From Rhodospirillaceae bacterium (GTDB lineage: Bacteria > Pseudomonadota > Alphaproteobacteria > UBA6615), in assembly GCA_002713365.1 (NCBI GenBank), contig PASR01000017.1:32628-96627 (forward strand): 64,000 nucleotides of DNA. The letters are read 5' to 3'. A program made the translations under genes and the position numbers. Under the pieces are notes generated by a model. The model saw only the letters and a list, made by a program, of their open reading frames with translations, searched no databases and was not told the DNA's origin. Position 1 is the first letter of the stretch, and every line of letters begins with the position of its first letter. Shown here one piece after another: positions 29,133-39,133 of the stretch.

Positions 29133-29999
29133 CTAGCCTTTCCTTACAAACCCAAAGCTAAGTCCCCTAACTAAATGTTTTCGAATCAATATTCCTATGA
29201 CAATAAGAGGCAATGTAGCGCCTATCGATAAGGCAGCCTGAAAACCATAGGCTCCGCCCCCTCCATACCTATTTAGATACATTGGTAATGTTGATATATC
29301 GGACTTAGAAAGTATTAAGGCTAAAAAAAACTCACTCCAGTTTAATATAAATAAAAACAGAAAAGTAACTGCTATACCCGGCCTTAACATAGGAATAATT
29401 ACTTCTAAAATAACCTGATAACGTTTTGCTCCCAAACTTTCTGCAGCCTGCTCATAATCAATAGGTATATCATCTACAAAGCTTTTTAATACTAAAAGTG
29501 CGAATGGAATAGTGGTGATGATATAAAGGAATATAAGGCCAAGTTTAGTATCCTCAAGTCCAATTGTAGAAAACCATAGTAAAAGCGGTCCAGCTATCAC
29601 AAAGGGAGGAATTAACCTTAAAATTAATGTCGCCATTAGTTGTCTATCAGTTAATATTTGGTAACGCGAAGCCCCATATGCAATTACCGCACCCATAAAA
29701 GTAGCTATAACTGACGCACTAAACGCAATGATAAATGAGTTCATAAATGAAGCCCAGGGACCTAATACCTCGGCCCCAGAACTTTTATTAAGAACCCCAG
29801 ATATCCAAACATAAAAATAACTACTAAAGGTAGGATCATTTGACCACCAAACAGGTGGCCATGCTATCCACTCTGACGATTGTTTGAAAGATGTAGCTAC
29901 TATCCAGTAGATTGGAAACAAAACTACAAAAAGCCATACAGTTAGAATACTATAACGTAAAGCAGAAAAGATTAATTTACGCGAGGAACGTTTTAACAT
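29133..29999 (-). CDS. ABC transporter permease, MalG-like carbohydrate type
   Basis: Hydrophobic protein with EAA loop DYEQAAESLGAKRYQVILEVIIPMLRPGIAVTF. Confidence 0.9.
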   Translation of the reverse strand: MLKRSSRKLIFSALRYSILTVWLFVVLFPIYWIVATSFKQSSEWIAWPPVWWSNDPTFSSYFYVWISGVLNKSSGAEVLGPWASFMNSFIIAFSASVIATFMGAVIAYGASRYQILTDRQLMATLILRLIPPFVIAGPLLLWFSTIGLEDTKLGLIFLYIITTIPFALLVLKSFVDDIPIDYEQAAESLGAKRYQVILEVIIPMLRPGIAVTFLFLFILNWSEFFLALILSKSDISTLPMYLNRYGGGGAYGFQAALSIGATLPLIVIGILIRKHLVRGLSFGFVRKG

Positions 30000-30022
30000 G
30001 AATTAATTAAATTATTTTTTAC

Positions 30023-31276
30023 CTAGGGATTAAGCCCATCATAGCGCAAAACGTAAATACCATGGTTTTTATCGGATATAAAAATATTTCCACGATTATC
30101 TACTATTACATCTTCTGTTTGTGCAACTAATTTACTTGCCGGTAGTAAGCCTCTTCGCTCTCTAGGATCTGGAGGCAGAAAATAACCAACTTCTTGAGGT
30201 AATCTTTCATCAGAAATATCATATATTCGCAAACCCCCGTTAAAATATGTAACGAAAGACAAGTCTTCACCCTGATAAAGAATATCCTGGTTTTGTGGTT
30301 GATGCTGATTATGAGGACCAAACCTTCCCCCGCGTTCGCAAAAATTACGATAAGGTGCGCCATCTGGTGGGACAGGGAGCGGAAATAAAGATATCAAATG
30401 AGGGTTTGTTTCATCACTTACATCAACAATACCACAATAACCTAGAGGCTCTTCACAATTCTCTTTTATAGCTTCGGAGTTTACAACTACTAGATCTCTG
30501 CCGTTTAATGGTACCGCCGTATGCACAGAAATAAAATTAACAAAAGGTGGTGAAAAAGGTAAATCACTAATCATAGTTGGTCTAGTTTTATCTGAAATAT
30601 CAAGGATTACAAATCCACCAGCTCCATAAGGCAAAAATGCCCTATCACCTTTAACATAAGCACCACCATGCAGCATCGTGCCAATTCTAGCTCCAGACTC
30701 ACCTCCGGCTTCCCATTGACCTGGCCTCCACCATCTTCCAACTTCAATTGGGTTTTTTGGATCAACTATATCTACTATCTGTAATATTTGGCCAACATAG
30801 CCAGCTGGAAGTCCTGTAGCATAAACGTACCGGCCCCCATCATAATAGTTTCGATGAGTGCCATCCCCATTTGTTTTAAAATGTCCTTGAAGTTCAGGAT
30901 TCTCAGGATCTGCTAAATCCCAAATTAAAAAACCTTCACCATAATCCTGACCAGGTGTATTACCCCAACCCTCCATAATTTTTTCCTGAGAAGTAATCAT
31001 TTTACCATCAGCTATTTGAACCTGTAAGGTCCACGTATTTGAAGGGCCTTCTACGAATTTTATCAAACGTGGATTAGCAGGATCTGTTACCTCAACAATA
31101 GAAAAACCAGGATGCCAAAATTTTGCAGTATATAGATACCAACGATCGCCAGATTTGTGCAGGGCTAATTTAAACCCAGGTCTACCATCAAGGTCGCAAT
31201 AACCAATAGCCTTAACATTTGAAGCATAACTTTCTCCAGCCGGATAGTTCATATCCTTCTCCCATTTTCTGCTCAA
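30023..31276 (-). CDS. LVIVD-repeat beta-propeller-like protein
   Basis: Repeats such as FSIVEVTDPANPRLIKFV, FLIWDLADPENPELQGHF, LQIVDIVDPKNPIEVGRW, LRIYDISDERLPQEVGYF. Confidence 0.8.
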   Translation of the reverse strand: MSRKWEKDMNYPAGESYASNVKAIGYCDLDGRPGFKLALHKSGDRWYLYTAKFWHPGFSIVEVTDPANPRLIKFVEGPSNTWTLQVQIADGKMITSQEKIMEGWGNTPGQDYGEGFLIWDLADPENPELQGHFKTNGDGTHRNYYDGGRYVYATGLPAGYVGQILQIVDIVDPKNPIEVGRWWRPGQWEAGGESGARIGTMLHGGAYVKGDRAFLPYGAGGFVILDISDKTRPTMISDLPFSPPFVNFISVHTAVPLNGRDLVVVNSEAIKENCEEPLGYCGIVDVSDETNPHLISLFPLPVPPDGAPYRNFCERGGRFGPHNQHQPQNQDILYQGEDLSFVTYFNGGLRIYDISDERLPQEVGYFLPPDPRERRGLLPASKLVAQTEDVIVDNRGNIFISDKNHGIYVLRYDGLNP

Positions 31277-31294
31277 TATATCTTTTTAATCACT

Positions 31295-32395
31295 TTATTT
31301 GTTAATTGCTAATTCTTGTACCACTTCCTCATTTACTTCAACTCCAAGTCCAAAGCCTTCTGGCAGCAACGCTTGACCAGAATTAATTATCACTGGATTA
31401 TGAACTAGATCCTTAGCTACATATTGTTTTGTTATACTAAGGCCCCATTTAAGCGACGGGGCAGCAGCAGATATATGCATTACAGCTGCACTAGATATAC
31501 TAGATTCAGCAACTTTCCCTGCCATATTAACATTCATACCTAATTTATCACATAAACATGCAGCTTCATAAGCTTTAGTGACCCCGCCTAGTTTTATCAT
31601 TTTCAAACTACCGCCCTGCGCTGCTCCCTTTTCTTTATGATGTTCTATATCTTTTATGCTGTGTAAGCCCTCATCTGCTCCTATTGGTACTACAGTAGAT
31701 TTTTGAATATCTGCCATTCCATCAACATCTGAACCTAATATTGGTTGTTCAATAAAGCTTAGAGCATCTCCAACACCAGTGACAAAGCCAATTGCATCAT
31801 CTTTATTCCAACCCTGATTCGCATCTGAAGAAAGTTGAACCTTTTTACCAACAAGTTCACGAACGTTAATCGCTCTATCTATGTCCTGGTCTATAGGATT
31901 TGAACCTACTTTTATTTTAAATGATGTAAATCCCTCATCAAGCTTTTGCTTACTATCTGAAATATCTTCATCTAATTTGCCTGAGGCCAGCATCCACAAA
32001 ACAGGAATACTAGAACGCTTTACTGAACCCAACAACTCAGCTACTGGTTTCTTTAAATTCTTACCCGTAATATCGTACAAAGCCATTTCTAATACAGTCT
32101 TAGCGCTTGCGTTACCGTACAATCTAAAATCCATAAACGCCAAATTCTTATTAAATTCTGATGTGTTTCGGCCAATAAAATGCGGAGTGAGGTAACGTAA
32201 TGCTGCCATCATGCTTTCTACTGTTTCGCCAGTCATTGTAGGCGCTGCCGAAGCCTCACCCCAGCCTACCAGGCCATTATCGGTTTCTACTTTTACAAGG
32301 ACATTATCGCTACTATTGAAAACAACCCCAGCCATCTTTAACTGCTTTGTCATTGGCAATGAAATAGCTATCGGAGTGATCTTTGTTATTTTCAT
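31295..32395 (-). CDS. Mandelate racemase/muconate lactonizing enzyme family protein (enolase superfamily)
   Basis: GLVGWGEASAAPTMTGET, FTSFKIKVGSNPIDQDI, LSSDANQGW, FIEQPI, PIGADEG. Confidence 0.92.
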   Translation of the reverse strand: MKITKITPIAISLPMTKQLKMAGVVFNSSDNVLVKVETDNGLVGWGEASAAPTMTGETVESMMAALRYLTPHFIGRNTSEFNKNLAFMDFRLYGNASAKTVLEMALYDITGKNLKKPVAELLGSVKRSSIPVLWMLASGKLDEDISDSKQKLDEGFTSFKIKVGSNPIDQDIDRAINVRELVGKKVQLSSDANQGWNKDDAIGFVTGVGDALSFIEQPILGSDVDGMADIQKSTVVPIGADEGLHSIKDIEHHKEKGAAQGGSLKMIKLGGVTKAYEAACLCDKLGMNVNMAGKVAESSISSAAVMHISAAAPSLKWGLSITKQYVAKDLVHNPVIINSGQALLPEGFGLGVEVNEEVVQELAINK

Positions 32396-32434
32396 TTTTT
32401 TTCCTTCTGTATTAAAGGCATTTAGTGTGAATAA

Positions 32435-33373
32435 TTATTCTTTTAGAAGTTCTTTTCTAGAACGTGATCGCGGCTCTAATACTCCAGATTCTTTTTCACT
32501 CTCACCGCGCAAAAATTCAGTTAGCCTACTCAGTCTAATTCCAGATTGACTGCGTATATTCTTAATATCAATATCACTCCAATCATAAAAACCTTTTCCA
32601 TCACCTAGACCGCATTCTCCGCGTTTAACCATATTCTGGATCATAGGATTAGGAGTATCAATAGAATGTAGATTAGGGACTATAGACCTCTGTGCATCTG
32701 CATGTATTTTTAAGCCACTTATATCTTTTTGTTTAATCAATCCATTAATGCACATGCGTGGGCCTAGCATCATACGTGCCGACATATCTATATCACCTGG
32801 CCCTGCAACGCCATTTTCAATCAAATAATAGCATTCGTGAAGTATTATATGTTGTAAACGATTAATCAAAAAACCAACTACAGGTTGATATAATACCACC
32901 GTTTCTTTTCCGGAACATTTCATAGCATTTGAAACATCATCTACATCTTCCGGTTTACAATTTGGTCCAGCCATTACCTCCACAACCGCTGTACTTTCAG
33001 CTGGCATAAAATAATGAACACCTAGAAAACGTTCTGGATATTTAAGACCTTTAGCGAGAACGATTAGATCCAAACCTGAGGTACCTGTCGCTATTAAGGG
33101 CTCACCACCATATGAAGATTCGATTTGTTGATAAACCTTCTGTTTATCAACTATATCTTCCGGAACAAATTCTATTACTAAATCAGGTACTTCAGAAGGT
33201 AATTTTTTATGGAATGTTAGGTTCTTTTCGCTATCTGATAATTCATCAGCTCGTGAGGAAAATACACTAACCTCGAAACCGGACTTAACAAAAGTCCTAG
33301 CAACCGCCTCTCCCATAACTCCATATCCATAAATCAATATTTTTTTGATTGATGTTCTAGGAAATTCATTCAT
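32435..33373 (-). CDS. 3-hydroxyacyl-CoA dehydrogenase family protein
   Basis: KILIYGYGVMGEAVARTFVKSGFEV, ATGTSGLDLIVLAKGLKYPERFLGVHYFMPAEST, VGFLINRLQHIILHECYYLIENGVAGPGDID. Confidence 0.88.
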   Translation of the reverse strand: MNEFPRTSIKKILIYGYGVMGEAVARTFVKSGFEVSVFSSRADELSDSEKNLTFHKKLPSEVPDLVIEFVPEDIVDKQKVYQQIESSYGGEPLIATGTSGLDLIVLAKGLKYPERFLGVHYFMPAESTAVVEVMAGPNCKPEDVDDVSNAMKCSGKETVVLYQPVVGFLINRLQHIILHECYYLIENGVAGPGDIDMSARMMLGPRMCINGLIKQKDISGLKIHADAQRSIVPNLHSIDTPNPMIQNMVKRGECGLGDGKGFYDWSDIDIKNIRSQSGIRLSRLTEFLRGESEKESGVLEPRSRSRKELLKE

Positions 33374-33415
33374 ATGACACCTATGGTTTTCTTGATTAAT
33401 CGAGGAGACAACTGG

Positions 33416-34372
33416 TTAACTTAGGCCATACATAGTCTTTCCTGCTATTGGAAAATCAGCAGTCATAATATTACCATTGAGAGAATCTGTAATGTATAGC
33501 GTTTTGTTATCTGGGCCACCAAAGGCAATATTAGTCATTAGCCTATGTGCATCCCCCGAATGAATTAAATGTGTGGGCAGACCATTATCATCAAAACGCC
33601 AAATTCCAACCCCTAAATGACAAACTAATAAACCGTCTTGAGAATCTGTTTCAATACCATCTGGTCCTGCGTGTCCTCCCGACAGTTGAATAGATACACC
33701 AGTTTTTGAAACATTCCCATCTGCCATCAATGGCAAACGCCATATTTGTTGAGTTCTAGTTACCGCTACATAACACTGGTTCTCTTTAAGGTTAAGAGTA
33801 ATACCGTTAGGACTAGGGACGTTAACCGCTAATCTATCTAAACTACCATCAGCACCCCATCTAAATACCCGACCGGTAGGATCCGCAATTCCAGTTTGTC
33901 CTTGATCTGTAAAATACATATCACCGTTTTTAGCAAAGTGCAGATCATTCGTACCTTTAAATCCTTCACTAAAAACTGAACCTAAAACAGTCGTAACAGT
34001 TCCGTCATTCGGGTTAACTTCCATAATCCCATATTTATAACAAGCTATAAAAATACGTCCGTCTTTATGAATTTTAAGTCCATTAGGCCATCCATCATAT
34101 TCAGCAACCAATTCTATATCTCCTCCGGGAGGTATTCGAAAAATGCGACCAAATGGAATATCTGTAAAATATAGGTTTCCTGAGCGATCAAACGACGGCC
34201 CCTCTAAAAAACATTCAACTTCAGCCCCTTGACGATTAGGATCTGACCAATCAGAACGACGTTTATTACGAAATTTATCTGGTAAGGGTTGAAATACTGT
34301 TGCTTCTATTAGTTCGACCTCTTTAAATGGATTAAACATTATAGGAACCTCTCCTCTAAAAAAAATAGCCAA
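33416..34372 (-). CDS. SMP-30/gluconolactonase/LRE family protein
   Basis: LEGPSFDRSGNLYFTDIPFGRIFRI, GTNDLHFAKNGDMYFTDQ, PNGITLNLKENQCYVAVT. Confidence 0.92.
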   Translation of the reverse strand: MAIFFRGEVPIMFNPFKEVELIEATVFQPLPDKFRNKRRSDWSDPNRQGAEVECFLEGPSFDRSGNLYFTDIPFGRIFRIPPGGDIELVAEYDGWPNGLKIHKDGRIFIACYKYGIMEVNPNDGTVTTVLGSVFSEGFKGTNDLHFAKNGDMYFTDQGQTGIADPTGRVFRWGADGSLDRLAVNVPSPNGITLNLKENQCYVAVTRTQQIWRLPLMADGNVSKTGVSIQLSGGHAGPDGIETDSQDGLLVCHLGVGIWRFDDNGLPTHLIHSGDAHRLMTNIAFGGPDNKTLYITDSLNGNIMTADFPIAGKTMYGLS

Positions 34373-34531
34373 TAGAAAGCAAAAATAAACTAACTATGTT
34401 GTTGGCGTAATGAAAATTAGTTATATGTCATGACAAATTATACAATCTATACGATCAATACAAACACACGTTGAAAAAGACTTAAAAAAAATTACATAAA
34501 TACATATTAATAAAAAAAGGAGTGAATTTAT

Positions 34532-35407
34532 ATGTCCAATATGCCAACGTCAGAAGATTTCAATGACATTCTATTTGAGGTCAAAAATAACGTTGCCTGG
34601 ATTACCATCAATAGACCCAAATCTCAAAATGCGTTTCGGGAGCACACCCTTGATGAGTTAATTCACGCTTTTAAATCAACTCGTAACGATCCATCTATAG
34701 TTTGTGCGGTTGTTACAGGTGCTGGTAACAATTCTTTCTCAGCTGGCGGTGACTTCGGAGCCATGATGAAACTTAATTGGGCAAATGCTTATCATTGGAA
34801 TGACCGTATGCTGGGAACTGCAATGACAATTCGTGGTTTGCCAATACCTGTTATTGCAATGGTTAATGGATGGTGTATGGGAGGAGGTCATGAACTAGCC
34901 CTTTGGTGTGACATGGTTATAGCATCGGATAATGCTATGTTTGGACAATCAGGAGCTAAGGTAGGAGCCTGTCCAACAGTAGGGGCAACACAATATATAC
35001 CAAGGATGATCGGTGAGCGTTTAGCTCGGGAAATGATCTTCTTAGCTCGAACCTTCACTGCTGCTGAAGCAGTTGAAATAGGACTCATCAATAAAGTTGT
35101 TCCACAGGGTGAGTTACGTAGTGAGACTGAAAAATGGTGTGAAAAAATTAAATCACATAGTGGTCAAACAATACGTATGACTAAAAAGTCTTTAAATCAT
35201 GAGTCTGATGAACTTTATGCATCATGGCAACATGGGATGGAGTTATTAGCCCACGTATGGGGTACCGATGAAGCAAATGAAGGGATGGAAGCTTTTCTAG
35301 AGAAACGTAAGCCTGATTTCATGCAATTCCGCATGAAAAATAAACAAGTAGTAGATACGTACCTTGACGACTTAAAAAATAATCGTAATCAATATAAACC
35401 TGAATAA
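34532..35407 (+). CDS. Enoyl-CoA hydratase/isomerase family protein
   Basis: VAWITINRPKSQNAFREHTLDELIHAF, GAGNNSFSAGGDF, AMVNGWCMGGGHELALWCDMVIASDNAMFGQ; RBS-like AAAGGAG upstream. Confidence 0.93.
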   Translation: MSNMPTSEDFNDILFEVKNNVAWITINRPKSQNAFREHTLDELIHAFKSTRNDPSIVCAVVTGAGNNSFSAGGDFGAMMKLNWANAYHWNDRMLGTAMTIRGLPIPVIAMVNGWCMGGGHELALWCDMVIASDNAMFGQSGAKVGACPTVGATQYIPRMIGERLAREMIFLARTFTAAEAVEIGLINKVVPQGELRSETEKWCEKIKSHSGQTIRMTKKSLNHESDELYASWQHGMELLAHVWGTDEANEGMEAFLEKRKPDFMQFRMKNKQVVDTYLDDLKNNRNQYKPE

Positions 35408-35489
35408 AATATCTAGTTTATTTAAAATATAAGTTACTGATTATAATTTAATTCTATTGTTTGCACTTTAATACCGAGGATCTCTTTTA

Positions 35490-36692
35490 ATGACCCATGA
35501 CAAAAGACCTGGAGCTCTTGATGGACTAAAAATTATAGACCTTACCAGAGTTCTTGCAGGCCCTTTTTGCACTATGCTTCTTGGTGATATGGGCGCAGAC
35601 ATAATAAAAATTGAGCAACCTGGGCGTGGTGACGATACACGCGCCTGGGGCCCTCCATTTGTTGGAGAAGAATCTGCGTATTTTCTCGGAGCTAATCGTA
35701 ATAAAAGAGGTATTACATTAAACCTAAAAGATAAATTAGGTCAGGGTATTCTTGGAGAAATGCTACAAGATGCAGACGTAGTTATAGATAATTTTAAGCT
35801 TGGTACTATGGAAAAGTTTGGGTTCACTGATTCATGGTATGAGAAGCAAGCTCCTAAGCTAGTTCGGTGCTCAATTCTTGGCTATGGCTCGACTGGTCCA
35901 AGAGCAGGCTTACCTGGTTATGACTTTTTACTTCAAGCTGAGAGCGGACTTATGAATATAACTGGTGAAGCTGACGGTGACCCTATGAAGCTAGGTGTTG
36001 CTATAGTTGACCTCTGTACAGGTCTATACGCAATGTCAGCTATACTTGCTGCTATTAACTCTCGTAATAAAAATGGATACGGCCAAGCAGTTGAGGTTTC
36101 TCTTTACGATACTGGAGTATCATTATTAGCTAATGTAGCAGCTAATTTTCTAGCTTCAGGTAAAACTGCTGAAAGATATGGTAATGGGCACCCTAATATA
36201 GTCCCCTATAACGCCTATCCAACTAGCAACGGGATGATTGCTTTATCAGTTGGTAACGATATGCAGTTTACTAACTTCTGTGAAGCTGTTGGTCATATTG
36301 AATGGTCTGAAGATAGCAAATTCTCTCGAAACCGTGACAGAGTTAATAACCGAGGAGCTTGTGACGGCATGATCGCTGATTTATTTAGGACTAATACTAC
36401 AGATTTTTGGCTTGAAAAACTCCTATCTGCGAACGTGTCGTGTGCTCCAATAAATTCCGTAGAGCAAGCATTAACCGCTGCTCATACCGTCGCCCGGGAG
36501 TTGGTTACTACAGCACACCACAAAACTGAAGGAGAAATAAAAATTCCAGGTATCCCATTTCGTTTTTCCAAAGACCCGGCATCTATAAGACGATCTCCTC
36601 CTATAATAGGAGAACATACAATTGAAATATTAAAAGAGCTTGGAAAATCCGAAACAGACATATCAGAACTCAGTAAAAACGGAGTTATTTAG
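35490..36692 (+). CDS. CaiB/BaiF family CoA transferase
   Basis: GALDGLKIIDLTRVLAGPFCTMLLGDMGADIIKIE, GYDFLLQAESGLMNITGEADG. Confidence 0.94.
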   Translation: MTHDKRPGALDGLKIIDLTRVLAGPFCTMLLGDMGADIIKIEQPGRGDDTRAWGPPFVGEESAYFLGANRNKRGITLNLKDKLGQGILGEMLQDADVVIDNFKLGTMEKFGFTDSWYEKQAPKLVRCSILGYGSTGPRAGLPGYDFLLQAESGLMNITGEADGDPMKLGVAIVDLCTGLYAMSAILAAINSRNKNGYGQAVEVSLYDTGVSLLANVAANFLASGKTAERYGNGHPNIVPYNAYPTSNGMIALSVGNDMQFTNFCEAVGHIEWSEDSKFSRNRDRVNNRGACDGMIADLFRTNTTDFWLEKLLSANVSCAPINSVEQALTAAHTVARELVTTAHHKTEGEIKIPGIPFRFSKDPASIRRSPPIIGEHTIEILKELGKSETDISELSKNGVI

Positions 36693-36739
36693 GTTTTTTT
36701 TAATTTATTACCTAATAAATATGCTTATAGGATCAATGG

Positions 36740-37990
36740 CTAATTATCAGAGGATGGAGGGACATCTCTAACTTTTCTATAAATTATTGCCACCAAAACT
36801 AAAGATATAGATAAAGTTCCAAACATTACTTTATAAGCAATGTTTGGACTGCGCCCTAGTTCATCTACAGCAAAACAATCAAGTATTGTCCCAGTTACGA
36901 CCTGAAGTACAAATATACCTGACCACGTGCATAGATTTATAGCAGTGAAAACTCGGCCACTATATTTATCAGAAAATAGACTACGTGCATGAGCGAAGAT
37001 AGGGCCTGCCATAGCTGCAGTTAAAGAAAATAATATTAACAAGATGGTTACAACAGTAACTGATGGACTATCATTTAAGGCTAATAGCATTGTCATAAGT
37101 GCAAATAGCAATAAACCACCCGTCACTACTCCACGTCTTGTATCAAAAAGCCGATCAAGTGGACCATAAACTAAAGCACTTATTATCCATGCTACTGACA
37201 CAAAAAATATGATGTGACCACGTTCTATGGTATCTAAATGATAAACGTCATTTAAATATGGACCAATCCATAAATTTCTTATTGTAATGAGAGTGCCAAA
37301 CGAAATAGCTGTAACTGCTGCAAAATAATAAATACGTTTATCAGTAAGAACATATCTTAAACCTAAAATAACCTCAGATAAAGTTTCTACTTCGTTTGAT
37401 GGCTGTTTCTGTTCTGGTCTATCTTTAATAAATAATAATAAGCTAAAAGCGACCAAAAATGTTGTAAAACCAACAATTTGTAAAGAAACACGCCAACCGT
37501 AACTATCGACAGCTGAAGCAAAAGGTGATGATGATAGCAACATACCAACGCCTCCCACCGCAACAGAAATAGCTGTAGCAGTAGAAAGTCTATCACGAGC
37601 TACCCAACGTGATAAAAGAACTATAACTCCCATAAATACGGGAGCAGCACCGCAACCTATAAGAAATAAACCCAATCTTAAATTAAAAATATTATCTGCG
37701 AAGGCAAACACAAGAGTTCCGATAGCTGCAACATTCATAAAACTAAACATTGAAAGACGTGGACCAAAACGATCCAGTAATACACCGACAGGTAATTGCA
37801 TCAAAGCAGCGCCAAAGAATATAGCGGCGGGTAGACTAGATAATTCTCCTGGGGTTAAGCCCAGGTCCATACGTAAATCAGGAGCAATTAAAGCTGGTGC
37901 TGAACGCAAAAAATGAGCAAGTATGAATGCAGCGCTTAGTGCTGGTGTCATTACGATGATTGAGCGAGTACGTTTACTGAATGTATTCAT
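36740..37990 (-). CDS. MFS transporter
   Basis: 12-TM-like hydrophobic profile; PAAIFFGAALMQLPVGVLLDRFGPR. Confidence 0.9.
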   Translation of the reverse strand: MNTFSKRTRSIIVMTPALSAAFILAHFLRSAPALIAPDLRMDLGLTPGELSSLPAAIFFGAALMQLPVGVLLDRFGPRLSMFSFMNVAAIGTLVFAFADNIFNLRLGLFLIGCGAAPVFMGVIVLLSRWVARDRLSTATAISVAVGGVGMLLSSSPFASAVDSYGWRVSLQIVGFTTFLVAFSLLLFIKDRPEQKQPSNEVETLSEVILGLRYVLTDKRIYYFAAVTAISFGTLITIRNLWIGPYLNDVYHLDTIERGHIIFFVSVAWIISALVYGPLDRLFDTRRGVVTGGLLLFALMTMLLALNDSPSVTVVTILLILFSLTAAMAGPIFAHARSLFSDKYSGRVFTAINLCTWSGIFVLQVVTGTILDCFAVDELGRSPNIAYKVMFGTLSISLVLVAIIYRKVRDVPPSSDN

Positions 37991-38067
37991 ACAATAACCA
38001 ATATTCTCATTATTTATGGCTAACTTTTTTTAAAGTAAAACGTACAATTATATTTACAGAAATTACT

Positions 38068-38478
38068 TTATGATCGACGCCAAATAATTATTGCGGTAGT
38101 TAACCCATCTTCTAATTTACCAGTAAAGATCATACGATCTCCCAAATAATCAATTGTTCTATCGCGTTTAGTCCCTACCCAAATCGGGTTAGAACCAGTA
38201 TCAATTTCATGGGTTACAATATTATCTTTTAATGTCCATTTACCAGAATATGTCATAAAGTTATCAAATGCTGCGGCTTTTTCACTATCACTTGCGTTAT
38301 CACTTAATGGCTTACGATCATCTATTTCTGTCATAGCCACCATATAACCATCAGGCGTATAAATAATCCGGCCTTTTGGGTTTTCACCCAAGGTTGGTGT
38401 TTTATTACCTCCATCATCTACAATATACGTTTCTACTAGTGTCCATACACCAACTATATTATCAGGCTTCATTTCCAT
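38068..38478 (-). CDS. Lipocalin-like domain protein
   Basis: NIVGVWTLVETYIVDDGGNKTPTLGENPKGRIIYTPDGYMVAMTEIDDRKP. Confidence 0.8.
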   Translation of the reverse strand: MEMKPDNIVGVWTLVETYIVDDGGNKTPTLGENPKGRIIYTPDGYMVAMTEIDDRKPLSDNASDSEKAAAFDNFMTYSGKWTLKDNIVTHEIDTGSNPIWVGTKRDRTIDYLGDRMIFTGKLEDGLTTAIIIWRRS

Positions 38479-38502
38479 TTAGTGATTCCATACATTATTA
38501 AA

Positions 38503-39045
38503 TTATTCAGCAGCATCATTAATATAACCCTTATCATTTAAGGTTAAACCTGTATTTGCGGCTCCTTGAACTATTTCCTCTGGTCTAGTTATCGCTTTAT
38601 TTTCATCGCCTGAAATTAGTACCATTAAATATCCATAATCACTGCCTACATTAGTAAATCCCCGCATAACATTTGGTGGTACAGATATACAATCCATAGG
38701 TCCAACTATAGCTTCTTCTCTGTTCTCACCCTCATTCCAAAAAACCGACCACTGTCCAGAGAAAGGAATAAAAACTTCCACTTCGTCAGGATGAGTATGC
38801 AAGGCAGAACCATTACCTGGTTCAGCTCCTACATAAACCACATTAAAACCAGTTGATTCTGTGATAGCGGGTTTAGTATTAACGTCTTCAGAAACTCCTC
38901 GACCAATTATACTATAAATATCACGCTTATAACCTTCCATTCGTTGCGTAATCAGCATCGTTTTATTTGGAATCTGATCCTCAAAGTTAGCCACCCTTTT
39001 ATTCATTACTTCTGAACTAACGACAATAATATTTTCATCGGTCAT
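38503..39045 (-). CDS. Cupin domain protein
   Basis: GNGSALHTHPDEVEVFIPFSGQWSVFWNEG...GPMDCISVPPNVMRGFTNVG. Confidence 0.85.
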   Translation of the reverse strand: MTDENIIVVSSEVMNKRVANFEDQIPNKTMLITQRMEGYKRDIYSIIGRGVSEDVNTKPAITESTGFNVVYVGAEPGNGSALHTHPDEVEVFIPFSGQWSVFWNEGENREEAIVGPMDCISVPPNVMRGFTNVGSDYGYLMVLISGDENKAITRPEEIVQGAANTGLTLNDKGYINDAAE

Positions 39046-39133
39046 TTTGAATCTCCCTTAAGTGATTCTATATCGATTATAAGCAATTCTGATATTATTT
39101 AATTATAAAAATAATTAAATAATATATTTATAC

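Noticed and set aside
31890-31925. tRNA T-arm-like string (GGTTCAAATCC on the minus strand)
   Set aside because: It lies inside the mandelate-racemase-like gene (encoding KVGSNPID) and no acceptor/anticodon arms are apparent.
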